DNA from: Pseudomonas sp. LS.1a
GTDB taxonomy: Bacteria > Pseudomonadota > Gammaproteobacteria > Pseudomonadales > Pseudomonadaceae
Direction: 5' to 3'
Assembly: GCF_022533585.1 (NCBI RefSeq)
Contig: NZ_CP092827.1
Location: forward strand, 5,054,001 to 5,118,000
Length of the DNA stretch: 64,000 bases
Of the stretch, positions 36,350 through 45,425 are shown piece by piece. The notes beneath the pieces are model-generated. The model searched no databases, had not been told where the DNA came from, and saw only the letters and a list, made by a program, of their open reading frames with translations. The first letter of the stretch is position 1, and every line of letters starts with the position of its first letter. The position numbers and the translations under genes are program-made.

Positions 36350-37071
36350 TTTTCACCCGGCACGATGATCAGCGAGAAGTACGGCGACGACTGCGGGTCG
36401 ACCTGGTCCAGCGGCACGATTTTCTGGTTGGCCATGGTCGCCCGCTCCACATACAGCGCGCGCCCGTCCAGGCCCAGTTCGGCCAGCACTTCGCGCACCT
36501 TGGGGAAGTTACGGCCGAGCTTCATGATCACTGCCGCATCGGCGTCGGCCAGGCGACGCTTGAGCTCTGCGGCCGGCAACACGCCAGACAGCACCGACAG
36601 GCTCTGGTTGCGGTACACCAGCGGCGCGCCCAGTACCGAGGCGCCACCGAGCATCGAGCAGACGCCGGGGATTACTTCGGCCTCGTAGCGCTGCGCCAGG
36701 CGATCGTGCAGGTACATGTAGGAGCCGTAGAAGAACGGGTCGCCTTCGCAGATCACCGCCACGTCGCGGCCGGCATCCAGATGCTCGGCCACCTGCACGC
36801 TGGCCTCGTCGTAGAAGTCGCTGATCACCTGTTCATAGGACAGCGGCGCTGGCAGCGCTTCGGTGGTTACCGGGTAGACCAGCGGCAGCAAGGTCTGCTC
36901 GGGCTGCAGGTGCGCCTCGATGATGCCGAAGGCATTGCCACGCTTGCCCTTGGCCACGAAGTAGCCGACCACCGGCGCTTCACGTAGCAGGCGCAGGGCC
37001 TTGAGGGTAATCAGTTCAGGGTCGCCAGGGCCCACGCCCAGGCCCAGCAGACGTCCACGCGGCGCCATCAT
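36337..37071 (-). CDS. cobI: Precorrin-2 C20-methyltransferase
   Basis: CobI methylates C20 of precorrin-2 to give precorrin-3A. The 244-aa product has the tetrapyrrole-methylase marks [16 protein letters not shown] at the start and [17 protein letters not shown] in the middle. The true start is the ATG at 37071 (ATGA overlap with the cobH stop) or the adjacent ATG at 37068; a frame 135 codons longer runs inside cobH and is rejected. Confidence 0.95.
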
Positions 37072-37694
37072 TCCACCTCCGTGGCCAGGGCGTTGACCGC
37101 GGCGGCGGCCATCGCACTGCCGCCAAGGCGGCCCTGCATGATCACGAACGGCACGCCACGGCTGTCGGCGGCGAGCATCGCCTTGGACTCGGCGGCACCG
37201 ACGAAACCGACCGGGAAGCCGAGGATCAGTGCCGGTTTCGGGGCGCCGGCGTCGAGCATTTCCAGCAGGTAGAACAGCGCGGTAGGGGCGTTGCCGATCA
37301 CCACCACACTGCCTTCCAGATACGGCCGCCACAGCTCCAGGGCCACGGCGGAACGGGTATTGCCTGCGTCTTTGGCCAGGCCCGGTACGCTCGGGTCGCG
37401 CAGGGTGCAGATGACCTTGTTGTCGGCGGGCAGGCGGGCACGGGTGATGCCTTCGGCGACCATGTGCGCATCGCACAGGATCGGCGCGCCGTTCAGCAGC
37501 GCCTGGCGCCCGGCCCGGCCGGCACCTTCGGAGAACTGCAGGCCATCGATGGCGTCGACCATGCCACAGGCGTGAATCACGCGCACGGCGAGCTTTTCGA
37601 GGTCTGCGGGGATCCGCTCGAGTCGGGCTTCCTCGCGGATGATCCGGAAGGAGTTGCGATAGATCTCCTGACCATCGCGGATGTAGTCAATCAT
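37068..37694 (-). CDS. cobH: Precorrin-8X methylmutase
   Basis: CobH moves the methyl group from C11 to C12 to form hydrogenobyrinate. The 208-aa product starts [16 protein letters not shown], with the conserved IRxEA (IIREEARL) and the catalytic-type His in [22 protein letters not shown] is a further family block. It overlaps cobG by 8 nt upstream and cobI by 4 nt downstream. Confidence 0.96.
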   Translation of the reverse strand: MIDYIRDGQEIYRNSFRIIREEARLERIPADLEKLAVRVIHACGMVDAIDGLQFSEGAGRAGRQALLNGAPILCDAHMVAEGITRARLPADNKVICTLRDPSVPGLAKDAGNTRSAVALELWRPYLEGSVVVIGNAPTALFYLLEMLDAGAPKPALILGFPVGFVGAAESKAMLAADSRGVPFVIMQGRLGGSAMAAAAVNALATEVE

Positions 37695-39018
37695 CAAGGT
37701 GCTCCGTCGGCAGGTCGAGCATGGCGCCTGCTTCATTCAAGGTAAGGTCGGTGGCGCGCAGGGCACCGAAGCCCGGCTGGCGCGCATCACGCAGGTACAG
37801 GTCGTAACGGCCCGGCGCGCGGGCCAGCAGGGTGGCCGGGGCCACATGGGCCACGGCACAGGATCGGGGGCAACCGGACAAGTGCACGCTGCCGGGCACG
37901 CCTGGGCCGAGCAGCGCCGCGAGGGTGACGGCATCGGCCTTGGTCTCGCCCAGGGCCTTGGCACAACCGCTGGCGCCGGTGCAGGCGCTGATGCGCGCCA
38001 GTGGCTCATGGTCGTGGCAGAGCAGGCCCAGCGTGGACAACTCGGCCTGGGCGTGGTCGACGTGCTGCGCTTGCAGGTTGGTCAGCACCAGGCTTTGCCA
38101 GGGGCTCAGGCGCAGGCTGCCATCGCCCCGTTCACGGGCAATATGCGCGGCGCCGCGCAGCATGGCCGGGGTCAGGCGACCCTGCGGCGGGGCAACGCCC
38201 AAGGCCAGCCCTTGCGCCTGGGGCAGCACGCCCAGCCACGAGACGCTGCGCGGTTCACGGCGCCATGCGAGCACGGCGGGATCGCGGCGGATAGCCAGGC
38301 CGAGCCCGTCGATGAAATCGCTTGTCGAGCACACCTCGAGCAACTGGCGCATGCGCGACTGTGCCGGGGTGGCCAGGTCGAGGAAGCGCTCAAGCACCGC
38401 ACGCACCAGTGCCAGGCCTTGTTCCGCCGGCACCGCACCGAGTACCTGGCCGTCTGCCGGGCAACCCGCCAGGCCAAACGCCAGCCAGGTCCGCTGCTCC
38501 AGGCGCAGGGCCGACAGCCACAGGTCATGGGGGTGTTCGAGCATGGCCAGGTTTTCGCCGGCATCCAGCTGCACGGCGAACTTGGCCGACAACTGGTGAA
38601 AACGCGGGGTGCCTTCCAGCAGATCGAGGATCTGCCCGGCCAGCGGACGGGCGTCCAGCAGCATCGCCGGGTCATGCCCGGCCAGCGGGCTGAGCATCAG
38701 GTTGCGCACATCGTCACCGGCGGCATCACGCGGGCCCAGGCCGGCAGCGAGCAGCGTCTCGACCAGGCCGCGATGCTCGCTACCGATGCCGCGAATCTGC
38801 AGGTTGCCGCGGTTGGTGGCCTCGATCACGCCACCGGCGAAACGCTCGGCCGCCGCCGCCACCGCATCGGCCTGGTCGGCCAGCAGCAGGCCACCCGGCA
38901 GCTTGATGCGGCAGATACCGCCATCACGGGCACCGACGATGCGCCACAACCCCGGGCAGGCCGAGGGACGGGGCGATACATGGGGGGCATGGGCCTGGGT
39001 CAAAGGGGCGTCCGGCAA
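37687..39018 (-). CDS. cobG: Precorrin-3B synthase (oxygen-dependent)
   Basis: CobG is the iron-sulfur monooxygenase that hydroxylates C20 and forms the gamma-lactone in the aerobic cobalamin route. The 443-aa product is related to sulfite and nitrite reductases, with the cluster cysteines in CTGASGCAKA and SGCPRSCA. The only available start that keeps the N-terminal RPSACPGLWRIV block is a TTG at 39018; an in-frame stop lies 13 codons upstream, and no Shine-Dalgarno is seen. It is the first gene of the minus-strand cob run. Confidence 0.92.
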   Translation of the reverse strand: MPDAPLTQAHAPHVSPRPSACPGLWRIVGARDGGICRIKLPGGLLLADQADAVAAAAERFAGGVIEATNRGNLQIRGIGSEHRGLVETLLAAGLGPRDAAGDDVRNLMLSPLAGHDPAMLLDARPLAGQILDLLEGTPRFHQLSAKFAVQLDAGENLAMLEHPHDLWLSALRLEQRTWLAFGLAGCPADGQVLGAVPAEQGLALVRAVLERFLDLATPAQSRMRQLLEVCSTSDFIDGLGLAIRRDPAVLAWRREPRSVSWLGVLPQAQGLALGVAPPQGRLTPAMLRGAAHIARERGDGSLRLSPWQSLVLTNLQAQHVDHAQAELSTLGLLCHDHEPLARISACTGASGCAKALGETKADAVTLAALLGPGVPGSVHLSGCPRSCAVAHVAPATLLARAPGRYDLYLRDARQPGFGALRATDLTLNEAGAMLDLPTEHLDD

Positions 39019-39124
39019 TCTGTGAAAATGCGCTTGAGTGTAGAAGGCGCGGTATTATGCCTGCTTTGTCCGGCGGCATGAAAAGCCGGTGGTCGAGCAT
39101 CATTCGGGTTTGAGCAGAAATTTT

Positions 39125-39225
39125 GGGGGCGCTGCGCACCCCATCGCGACACAAGGCCGCTCCCACAGGGATCACCACACCCTGTGGGAGCGGCCTTGTG
39201 TCGCGATGGGCTGCACAGCAGCCCC
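39125..39225. repeat. REP pair, second family, between cobG and cobL
   Basis: Inverted units of the CGCGACACAAGGCCGCTCCC type flank an 8-bp-stem centre. The outer ends carry GGGGGCGCTGCGCACCCC and GGGCTGC-ACA-GCAGCCC hairpins. It fills most of the divergent cobG/cobL region and leaves no room for a cobalamin riboswitch. Confidence 0.85.
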
Positions 39226-39244
39226 AGGGTCTGAAGAGGTATCC

Positions 39245-40456
39245 ATGGCACCCTGGCTGACAGTAGTAGGTATCGGCGAAGACGGCTTCAGCGGCCTGGG
39301 CAAACAGGCCCGGCGCGCGCTGCTGGGCGCTGCGCGGATCTTCGGCAGCCCGCGCCAGCTGGCCTTGCTGCCACGCTGCGTGGCCGGCGAGCGGCTGGGC
39401 TGGCCAAGCCCGTTCTCGCTGGCCCCGGTGCTGGCCCTGCGCGGCGAGCCGGTGTGCGTGCTGGCCAGCGGCGACCCGATGTTCTACGGCGTCGGCGCCA
39501 GCCTGGCGCGGCAGTTGCCCGCCGCTGAAATGCGCGTGTTGTCGATGCCCTCCTCCTGCGCCCTGGCCGCTGCCCGCCTGGGCTGGCCGCTGCACGACGT
39601 GCAGGTGGTATCGCTGGTCGCTCGGCCCCTGGCAGCGCTCAATGCCCATCTGCACAGCGGCGTGCGCCTGCTGGTGCTGAGCAACGACGGCGATAGCCCG
39701 GCAGCAATTGCCACGCTGCTGCGCGAGCGGGGCTTCGGGCCAAGTCGCCTGCGGGTCTTCGAACACTTGGGTGGCGTCGACGAACGTGATTTGGCCGGCA
39801 CTGCCCAGGACTGGCCGCACAACGACGTCGCCGCGCTCAACCTGGTAGCCATCGAGTGCCTGGCCGGTGCCGACGCCCCGCGCCTGCACCGGCTGGCCGG
39901 GTTGCCGGACAGCGCTTTCCGGCATGACGGCCAGCTGACCAAACGCGATGTCCGCGCCATCACCCTGGCGCGCCTGGCACCACAGCCCGGCGAGCTACTG
40001 TGGGACGTGGGCGCCGGCTGCGGCTCGATCGGCATCGAATGGATGCGCGCCCACCCGGCCTGCCGCGCCCTGGCCATCGAGGCCGACGAAGGCCGCCAGG
40101 GTTTCATCGAACACAACCGCGATGCGCTGGGTGTACCCGGCCTGCAGCTGGTCCGCGGCAAGGCACCGGCGGCGCTGGAAGGCCTGGAGCAACCGGATGC
40201 GATCTTCATCGGTGGCGGCGTCACCCGCGAAGGCGTGCTCGACCTGTGCTGGGCAAACCTGCGCCCCGGCGGCCGGCTGGTAGCCAACGCCGTGACCCTG
40301 CAAAGCGAACTGGCCCTGGCGCATTTCCGTGAACACCACGGCGGTGAGCTGACCCGCATCCACATCGCCCATGCCCAGCCATTGGGCGCCTTCGACACTT
40401 GGCGCCAGGCGCTGCCAATCACCTTGCTGGACGTGGTGAAACCCGCCGATGCGTGA
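39245..40456 (+). CDS. cobL: Precorrin-6Y C5,15-methyltransferase (decarboxylating)
   Basis: CobL methylates C5 and C15 and decarboxylates the C12 acetate. The 403-aa product is the usual two-domain form. Residues 1-200 are a tetrapyrrole methylase ([24 protein letters not shown]), and residues 215-403 are a CbiT-like SAM domain ([16 protein letters not shown]). The ATG at 39245 with AGAGG upstream is chosen; the frame opens earlier only across the REP pair. cbiD overlaps its end by 8 nt. Confidence 0.95.
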   Translation: MAPWLTVVGIGEDGFSGLGKQARRALLGAARIFGSPRQLALLPRCVAGERLGWPSPFSLAPVLALRGEPVCVLASGDPMFYGVGASLARQLPAAEMRVLSMPSSCALAAARLGWPLHDVQVVSLVARPLAALNAHLHSGVRLLVLSNDGDSPAAIATLLRERGFGPSRLRVFEHLGGVDERDLAGTAQDWPHNDVAALNLVAIECLAGADAPRLHRLAGLPDSAFRHDGQLTKRDVRAITLARLAPQPGELLWDVGAGCGSIGIEWMRAHPACRALAIEADEGRQGFIEHNRDALGVPGLQLVRGKAPAALEGLEQPDAIFIGGGVTREGVLDLCWANLRPGGRLVANAVTLQSELALAHFREHHGGELTRIHIAHAQPLGAFDTWRQALPITLLDVVKPADA

Positions 40457-41543
40457 AGAAACCCGCGAACAACCCGCCCCCCTGCGCAGCGGCCTGACCA
40501 CCGGCAGCTGCGCCACCGCCACCAGCCTGGCGGCAGCACGCTTGCTGCTGGGCGGCGAGAGCAGCGACGCCGTCAGCATCACCCTGCCCAAGGGCAAGGT
40601 GGTGCAAATGCGCCTGGAGTTCTGCCGCCTCACCAGCGAAGGCGCCGAAGCGGGCACGCTCAAGGATGCCGGCGACGACCCGGACGTGACCCACGGCGCC
40701 CTGCTCTATAGCCAGGTGCGCCTGCTGGCCGAACCGGGCATCCACTTTGTCGCCGGCGCCGGCGTCGGCACCGTGACCCGCCCGGGGCTGGTGCTGGCGG
40801 TGGGTGAGCCGGCCATCAACCCGGTGCCACGGCGCATGATCCGCGAACACCTGCAACGCCTGGCGGACGAATGCAGCTACCTCGGCGGCTTCGAGGTCAC
40901 GGTCAATGTACAGGGCGGCGAGCAGTTGGCCTTGAAGACCATGAACCCGCGCCTGGGCATCCTGGGCGGGCTGTCGATCCTCGGTACCAGTGGCATCGTG
41001 CGGCCGTTCTCCTGCGCGGCCTACATCGCCTCGATCCACCAGGGCATCGACGTCGCCCACACCAACGGCTACACGCATATCGCCGCGTGCACCGGCAACG
41101 CCAGCGAAGACACCATGCGCCGGGTCTACGGCCTGCCGGAAATCGCCCTGATCGAAATGGGCGACTTCGTCGGTGCGGTGCTCAAGCACCTGCGCAAGGT
41201 GCCGGTGCCACGCCTGACCCTGTGCGGCGGCTTCGGCAAGATCAGCAAGCTGGCCGCCGGGCACATGGACCTGCACAGCCGTCACTCCAGCATCGACTTG
41301 CCGCAACTGGCCGGCTGGGCTGCGGACATCGGCGCCGACGAGGCGCTGCAGGCCGCGATCATTACTGCCAACACCAGCCAGCAGGCCCTGGCCCTGGCCC
41401 ATGCAGCCGGCATCCCCCTGGGTGACGCGGTGTGCGCCCACGCCCTGGCCTTCGCCCGCAGCGTGGTGCCGGCGCAGGTGCAGGTGGAGGTGTTCGCCAT
41501 CGACCGCCAGGGTGGCATCGTCGGCCGGGCGGGTGTGCAATGA
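40449..41543 (+). CDS. cbiD: Cobalt-precorrin-5B C1-methyltransferase
   Basis: CbiD is the C1-methyltransferase first defined in the anaerobic pathway. The 364-aa product shows [18 protein letters not shown] at the start and the [11 protein letters not shown] block, both diagnostic. Here it accompanies oxygen-dependent CobG, so it probably stands in for CobF. It overlaps cobL by 8 nt and cobK by 4 nt (ATGA). Confidence 0.95.
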   Translation: MREETREQPAPLRSGLTTGSCATATSLAAARLLLGGESSDAVSITLPKGKVVQMRLEFCRLTSEGAEAGTLKDAGDDPDVTHGALLYSQVRLLAEPGIHFVAGAGVGTVTRPGLVLAVGEPAINPVPRRMIREHLQRLADECSYLGGFEVTVNVQGGEQLALKTMNPRLGILGGLSILGTSGIVRPFSCAAYIASIHQGIDVAHTNGYTHIAACTGNASEDTMRRVYGLPEIALIEMGDFVGAVLKHLRKVPVPRLTLCGGFGKISKLAAGHMDLHSRHSSIDLPQLAGWAADIGADEALQAAIITANTSQQALALAHAAGIPLGDAVCAHALAFARSVVPAQVQVEVFAIDRQGGIVGRAGVQ

Positions 41544-42265
41544 ACGGGCGCATCCTGCTGCTGGGCGGCGTCACTGAAGCCCTGGCCATCGCTCGCCGCC
41601 TGGGCCCACAGCACATCTACAGCCTGGCGGGCATCGGCCGGGTACCGCAGGACCTGCAATGCCAGGTTCGGGTCGGTGGCTTTGGCGGCGCCGAGGGCCT
41701 GGCCCACTACCTGCACGAGGCGGGTATCACGTTGCTGATCGATGCCACCCATCCCTATGCCGCACAGATCAGCCGCAATGCCGCCAGCGCCGCACGCATG
41801 GCCGGCATTCCATGCTGGGCCTTGCGCCGCCCGGCCTGGCAGGCACAAGCGGGGGACGACTGGCGCGAGGTCGAGGACTGGGCAGGGTTGATCGAGGCGC
41901 TCAAGCCGTTTCGCAGGCCATTGTTCACGCTGGGGCGTGAGCCACTGCAACATCTGGAGGAGATACCGCCGGAGCAGTTCTGGACCTTGCGTGCGCTGGA
42001 GGCGTGCCCTGGCAATGACCGCTGTGAAGTGATTGGCGCGCGCGGGCCGTTCCATATTGAAGATGAACGCGCGTTGTTCCAGCGCCGCAGGATCGATGTG
42101 CTGATCAGCAAGAACAGCGGCAGCGTGGCGACCGAACCGAAGCTGGAGGTGGCGCGGGAGCTGGGGATACCCGTGCTGATCCTGAAGCGACCGGCTTTGC
42201 CGGATGTGGACCGGGCGTTCGACTCGCTGACCGACCTGGCTGCGACACTCGGCCTGCGCGGATAA
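41540..42265 (+). CDS. cobK: Precorrin-6A reductase
   Basis: CobK uses NADPH to reduce precorrin-6A to 6B. The 241-aa product starts [20 protein letters not shown] and contains [19 protein letters not shown] and [14 protein letters not shown], both typical. It is the last gene of the plus-strand run cobL-cbiD-cobK. The ATG at 41540 overlaps the cbiD stop. Confidence 0.95.
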   Translation: MNGRILLLGGVTEALAIARRLGPQHIYSLAGIGRVPQDLQCQVRVGGFGGAEGLAHYLHEAGITLLIDATHPYAAQISRNAASAARMAGIPCWALRRPAWQAQAGDDWREVEDWAGLIEALKPFRRPLFTLGREPLQHLEEIPPEQFWTLRALEACPGNDRCEVIGARGPFHIEDERALFQRRRIDVLISKNSGSVATEPKLEVARELGIPVLILKRPALPDVDRAFDSLTDLAATLGLRG

Positions 42266-42291
42266 CAAATTCCGTAAGCGCACCGCAGATC

Positions 42292-42380
42292 CCTGTGGGA
42301 GCGGGTTTACCCGCGAAGAAATCAACGCGGTGCATGGCACCGGCTTCGCCGGTGTTCGCGGGTGAACCCGCTCCCACAGG
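42292..42380. repeat. REP pair after cobK
   Basis: Inverted REP units (GTTTACCC left, GTGAACCC right) with an internal GGCACCGGC/GCCGGTG hairpin spacer, the same spacer type as the pair after holA. Confidence 0.88.
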
Positions 42381-42517
42381 GGACGCGGCAATTTTCATAC
42401 ATTTGCCTACGGCAGTTGCTCTTACAGCCATTTCGGACTTTTCTTTCAGACCATGAAGTGGCCAGGTGCCGCACGGCTGCCTTAAACTCGGCACTCCCCC
42501 CGGAAGGCGCTACCCAT

Positions 42518-42955
42518 ATGGAAATGCAATGGTGGATCTGGCTGGTGTTCGGTATCGCGCTGACCCTGCTCGAACTGGTCCTGCCGACGTTCTTCATTCT
42601 CTGGTTCGGCATCGGTGCCGTGCTGGTGTCGCTCATTTCGCTGGCCGCCCCCGGCCTGCAACTGGATATGCAGGTACTGCTGTGGGTACTGCTGTCGTCA
42701 GTCACCACGGCGCTGTGGTTCAAGCTGTTCCGGCGCAAGCAACCCGACGTGCGCTGGACCGCCGAGAGCGTGATCGGCGAAGTGGGGCTGCTGACCGCTG
42801 GCGTCTCGGAGTTTCAGAAAGGCCGCGTGCGCTTCCAGAAGCCGATCCTCGGCAACGAAGAATGGACCTGCATCGCCGACAGCGAGATCGCGGCCGGCGA
42901 GCGGGTGCGCCTGACCGCCATCGAAGGGAACACCGTCCGGGTCATCCGGGCCTGA
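42518..42955 (+). CDS. NfeD-family membrane protein
   Basis: A 145-aa NfeD-like protein with two or three N-terminal membrane segments (WWIWLVFGIALTLLELVLP, FGIGAVLVSLISLAAP) and a C-terminal OB-fold (VGLLTAGVSEFQKGRVRF, ending EGNTVRVIRA). Such proteins pair with SPFH proteins to organise membrane microdomains. The SPFH partner follows 26 nt downstream. GGAAGG lies about 10 bases before the chosen ATG. Confidence 0.9.
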   Translation: MEMQWWIWLVFGIALTLLELVLPTFFILWFGIGAVLVSLISLAAPGLQLDMQVLLWVLLSSVTTALWFKLFRRKQPDVRWTAESVIGEVGLLTAGVSEFQKGRVRFQKPILGNEEWTCIADSEIAAGERVRLTAIEGNTVRVIRA

Positions 42956-42981
42956 ATCCGCACTAAAAGGAATTTCGCACC

Positions 42982-43836
42982 ATGACCAGTCTCATCGTCG
43001 TCGTCGCCATCGCCCTGTTCGTCCTGATCACCGTGTTCAAGGGGGTGCGCATCGTGCCCCAGGGCGAGGAATGGGTCGTCGAACGCCTGGGCCGCTACCA
43101 GAGCACGCTCAAGCCCGGCCTGAACATCGTCATCCCGTACATGGACGTGGTTGCCTACCGCCTGCCGACCAAGGACATCATCCTCGATGTGCAGCAGCAG
43201 GAAATCATCACCCGGGACAACGCGGTGATCGTCGCCAACGCCCTGTGCTTCGCCAAGGTGGTCGACCCGCAGAAGGCCTCCTATGGCGTACAGGACTTCT
43301 CCTTCGCCGTCACCAGCCTGACCATGACCTCGCTGCGCGCCATCGTCGGTGCCATGGACCTGGACGAAGCGCTGTCCAGCCGCGAGCAGATCAAGGCGCG
43401 CCTGCGCGAGGCGATGTCCGAGCAGACCGAAGACTGGGGCGTGACCGTACGCTCGGTGGAAATCCAGGACATCAAGCCCTCGGAGAACATGCAACTGGCC
43501 ATGGAACGCCAGGCGGCTGCCGAGCGCGAGCGCAAGGCCGACGTGACCCGTGCCGAAGGGGCGAAGCAGGCGGCGATTCTCGAGGCAGAAGCACGCTTGC
43601 AGGCAGCCAGGCTGGATGCCGAGGCGCAGATCAGCCTGGCCGAAGCCTCGGCGCGGGCGATTTCGCTGGTCAAGGACGCGGTCGGCAACGAGACCGTGCC
43701 GGCGATGTACCTGCTGGGCGAGCGTTATGTGGGGGCGATGGAGAACCTGGCGGGCAGCAGCAATGCCAAGGTGGTGGTGTTGCCGGCGGACCTGCAGGAG
43801 ACCGTGCGCGGGCTGATGGGCCGCAACAAGGCTTGA
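42982..43836 (+). CDS. SPFH/Band-7 (stomatin-like) protein
   Basis: A 284-aa slipin-type protein (also called QmcA-like) with one N-terminal membrane helix (LIVVVAIALFVLITVF) and the SPFH domain (RIVPQGEEWVVERLGRY, SREQIKARLREAMSEQ). A coiled-coil stretch rich in Ala/Glu (residues about 175-215) would drive oligomerisation. With the NfeD protein it forms the classical pair thought to aid membrane-protein quality control. AAGGAA stands before the ATG. Confidence 0.93.
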   Translation: MTSLIVVVAIALFVLITVFKGVRIVPQGEEWVVERLGRYQSTLKPGLNIVIPYMDVVAYRLPTKDIILDVQQQEIITRDNAVIVANALCFAKVVDPQKASYGVQDFSFAVTSLTMTSLRAIVGAMDLDEALSSREQIKARLREAMSEQTEDWGVTVRSVEIQDIKPSENMQLAMERQAAAERERKADVTRAEGAKQAAILEAEARLQAARLDAEAQISLAEASARAISLVKDAVGNETVPAMYLLGERYVGAMENLAGSSNAKVVVLPADLQETVRGLMGRNKA

Positions 43837-43851
43837 GATTGATTCAGCCCT

Positions 43852-43873
43852 CTTCGCGGGCACGCCCGCGAAG
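43852..43873. repeat. Collapsed REP hairpin
   Basis: CTTCGCGGG and CCCGCGAAG arms lie only four bases apart, as if one REP pair lost its middle. It follows the SPFH gene and could work as a short hairpin. Confidence 0.55.
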
Positions 43874-43981
43874 CAGGCGACACCGCTTCAACTGCTGGCC
43901 TGCGTCACTTCACCGCACCCCGCCATTTTTACCTATACTCGGCCTTACAATACCCACCACGATTCCTGACCGGATCTCTCC

Positions 43982-44371
43982 ATGCCCCCACGTCGGCACA
44001 TTGCCTGGATAGCCTGCCTTGCAGTGCTGTTCAACCTGCTGGCCATGCCGCTGTCCTCTGCCGCGCCCAAGGGCCCGGCCGAGCAGCTGCTGTGGGGGGC
44101 CTTCTGTTCCAGCATGGCCAACAAGGCCAAGGCCGACGTCCAGGCCCTGGCCAAGATCGACCTCGGCACGCAAAGCGACGACAGCGCCAGCATGATGAAT
44201 TGCTGGTGCTGCTCCGGTGCCGCGCCGCTGCTGGCCCTGCCCGGCTACCCGCCGCAGCTGCACAACCCGCCGTTACTGCTCGCCGGGCTGCTGCCGCCAC
44301 CTGCCGACTACCACGCCACGCCGCGCCAACTCTGGCCGGCGCTCAACCCCCGTGCCTCTCCGCTGGCCTGA
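43982..44371 (+). CDS. DUF2946 family protein, first copy
   Basis: A 129-aa exported or membrane-anchored protein with an N-terminal hydrophobic segment (HIAWIACLAVLFNLLAMPLSS). The middle holds MMNCWCCSG, a Met/Cys cluster suited to binding copper. DUF2946 proteins often stand beside copper receptors, as here. The function is inferred from context. PCuAC follows after 47 nt. Confidence 0.8.
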   Translation: MPPRRHIAWIACLAVLFNLLAMPLSSAAPKGPAEQLLWGAFCSSMANKAKADVQALAKIDLGTQSDDSASMMNCWCCSGAAPLLALPGYPPQLHNPPLLLAGLLPPPADYHATPRQLWPALNPRASPLA

Positions 44372-44418
44372 GTTCATCCCGCTGTCTGCCTGAACCTGAA
44401 CAGAAACGGAGATTCACC

Positions 44419-44904
44419 ATGCTCAAGCACGCCCTCGTCCTGGCCGCCCTGCTGCTGCCCGGCGCCTTTGCCAATGCCCACGAATACAGCGTGGGTGACC
44501 TGCACATCGCCCACCCCTGGTCACTGCAGTTGCCCCCCAACGCGCCCAACGTCGCGGCGTATTTCGTGGTGCACAACAACGGCCAGGCCGACGACCGCCT
44601 GCTCAGCGTCGACAGCCCCATCAGCGATGACGCACAACTGCACGAGCATGCCATGAGCACCAGCGGCGCCATGAAGATGCAGCAGGTGCCCAGCGTGGTG
44701 GTGCCCGCCGGCAAGAACCTGATCTTCGCTCCCAGCGCCTACCATGTGATGCTGTTGCAGCCCAAGGACCGCAGCCTGCTCAGCGACGGCAAGCGCTTCC
44801 CGTTGACCCTGCACTTCGAAAAGGCCGGCAATATCACCGTCGATGTGGCCGTGCAGAAGCAGGCGCCGACGGACCAGCCGCAAGCCCACGAACACGCGCA
44901 CTGA
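44419..44904 (+). CDS. Periplasmic copper chaperone PCuAC
   Basis: PCuAC proteins bind Cu(I) in the periplasm and hand it to oxidase assembly factors. The 161-aa product has a signal peptide (cut after AFANA). The cupredoxin-like domain carries the HEHAM ... MKM ... HVM pattern of the family copper site. The extreme C-terminus ends in HEHAH, a further metal-binding tail. It lies between two DUF2946 genes and upstream of oprC. Confidence 0.9.
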   Translation: MLKHALVLAALLLPGAFANAHEYSVGDLHIAHPWSLQLPPNAPNVAAYFVVHNNGQADDRLLSVDSPISDDAQLHEHAMSTSGAMKMQQVPSVVVPAGKNLIFAPSAYHVMLLQPKDRSLLSDGKRFPLTLHFEKAGNITVDVAVQKQAPTDQPQAHEHAH

Positions 44905-44927
44905 TCACCTGCTGAAAGGCACTCGTC

Positions 44928-45359
44928 GTGAGCCTGCCGCGCAACAGCATCAGCCATACCACCCGCCCTGACCGCAGGCGCGCCGGTGGCGGATGGCTGA
45001 GCCTGTTCGCCATGTGGATGATCTTCATCGGCCCGCTGATTTCCCAGTCGATGCCGATGGACCACCACGCCGGCATGAGCATGCCGATGGACATGCCGAT
45101 GGCGACTGCCCATCAGCATGGCGGCGACACCCATCACGGCCAGGCTGGCGATGGCCAGCTGCATGTGATGTGGGAAAAGTGCGGTTACTGCAGCCTGTTG
45201 TTCAACTGCCCGGCCCTGCCCCAGGCCCTCAGCCCGCTCAGCGCCGGCAGCGTCGTCCCCACCACCCACCTGTTTGCGCCCACGCGCCAGGGCCATGCCC
45301 GGCAGGCTGTATTCCCTGGCGCGCGCAGCCGCGCCCCACCTTCCTCGATCAACGTCTGA
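44928..45359 (+). CDS. DUF2946 family protein, second copy, His/Met-rich
   Basis: A 143-aa protein with one hydrophobic segment (WLSLFAMWMIFIGPLIS) followed by a His/Met-rich stretch (MPMDHHAGMSMPMDMPM and onward) like those of copper-binding proteins. A WEKCGYCSLLFNCP cysteine group follows, matching the DUF2946 core. The start is GTG with AAAGG upstream. oprC starts 66 nt after its stop. It differs strongly from the first DUF2946 copy, so the two are probably not redundant. Confidence 0.8.
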   Translation: MSLPRNSISHTTRPDRRRAGGGWLSLFAMWMIFIGPLISQSMPMDHHAGMSMPMDMPMATAHQHGGDTHHGQAGDGQLHVMWEKCGYCSLLFNCPALPQALSPLSAGSVVPTTHLFAPTRQGHARQAVFPGARSRAPPSSINV

Positions 45360-45425
45360 ACCCACATTTTGCGCACGGAGCCAGGAGGCTTCGCGCTGAC
45401 TCATGACTGATCGACTGGAATCATT

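Noticed and set aside
33998..36688. Open frame of 896 codons on the plus strand across cobJ and the cassette
   Set aside because: It is antisense to clearly coding genes with known motifs, has low-complexity composition typical of GC-rich shadow frames, and no ribosome site.
39019..39244. Possible cobalamin riboswitch upstream of cobG or cobL
   Set aside because: The region is filled by a REP pair, and no B12-box-like stretch could be found.
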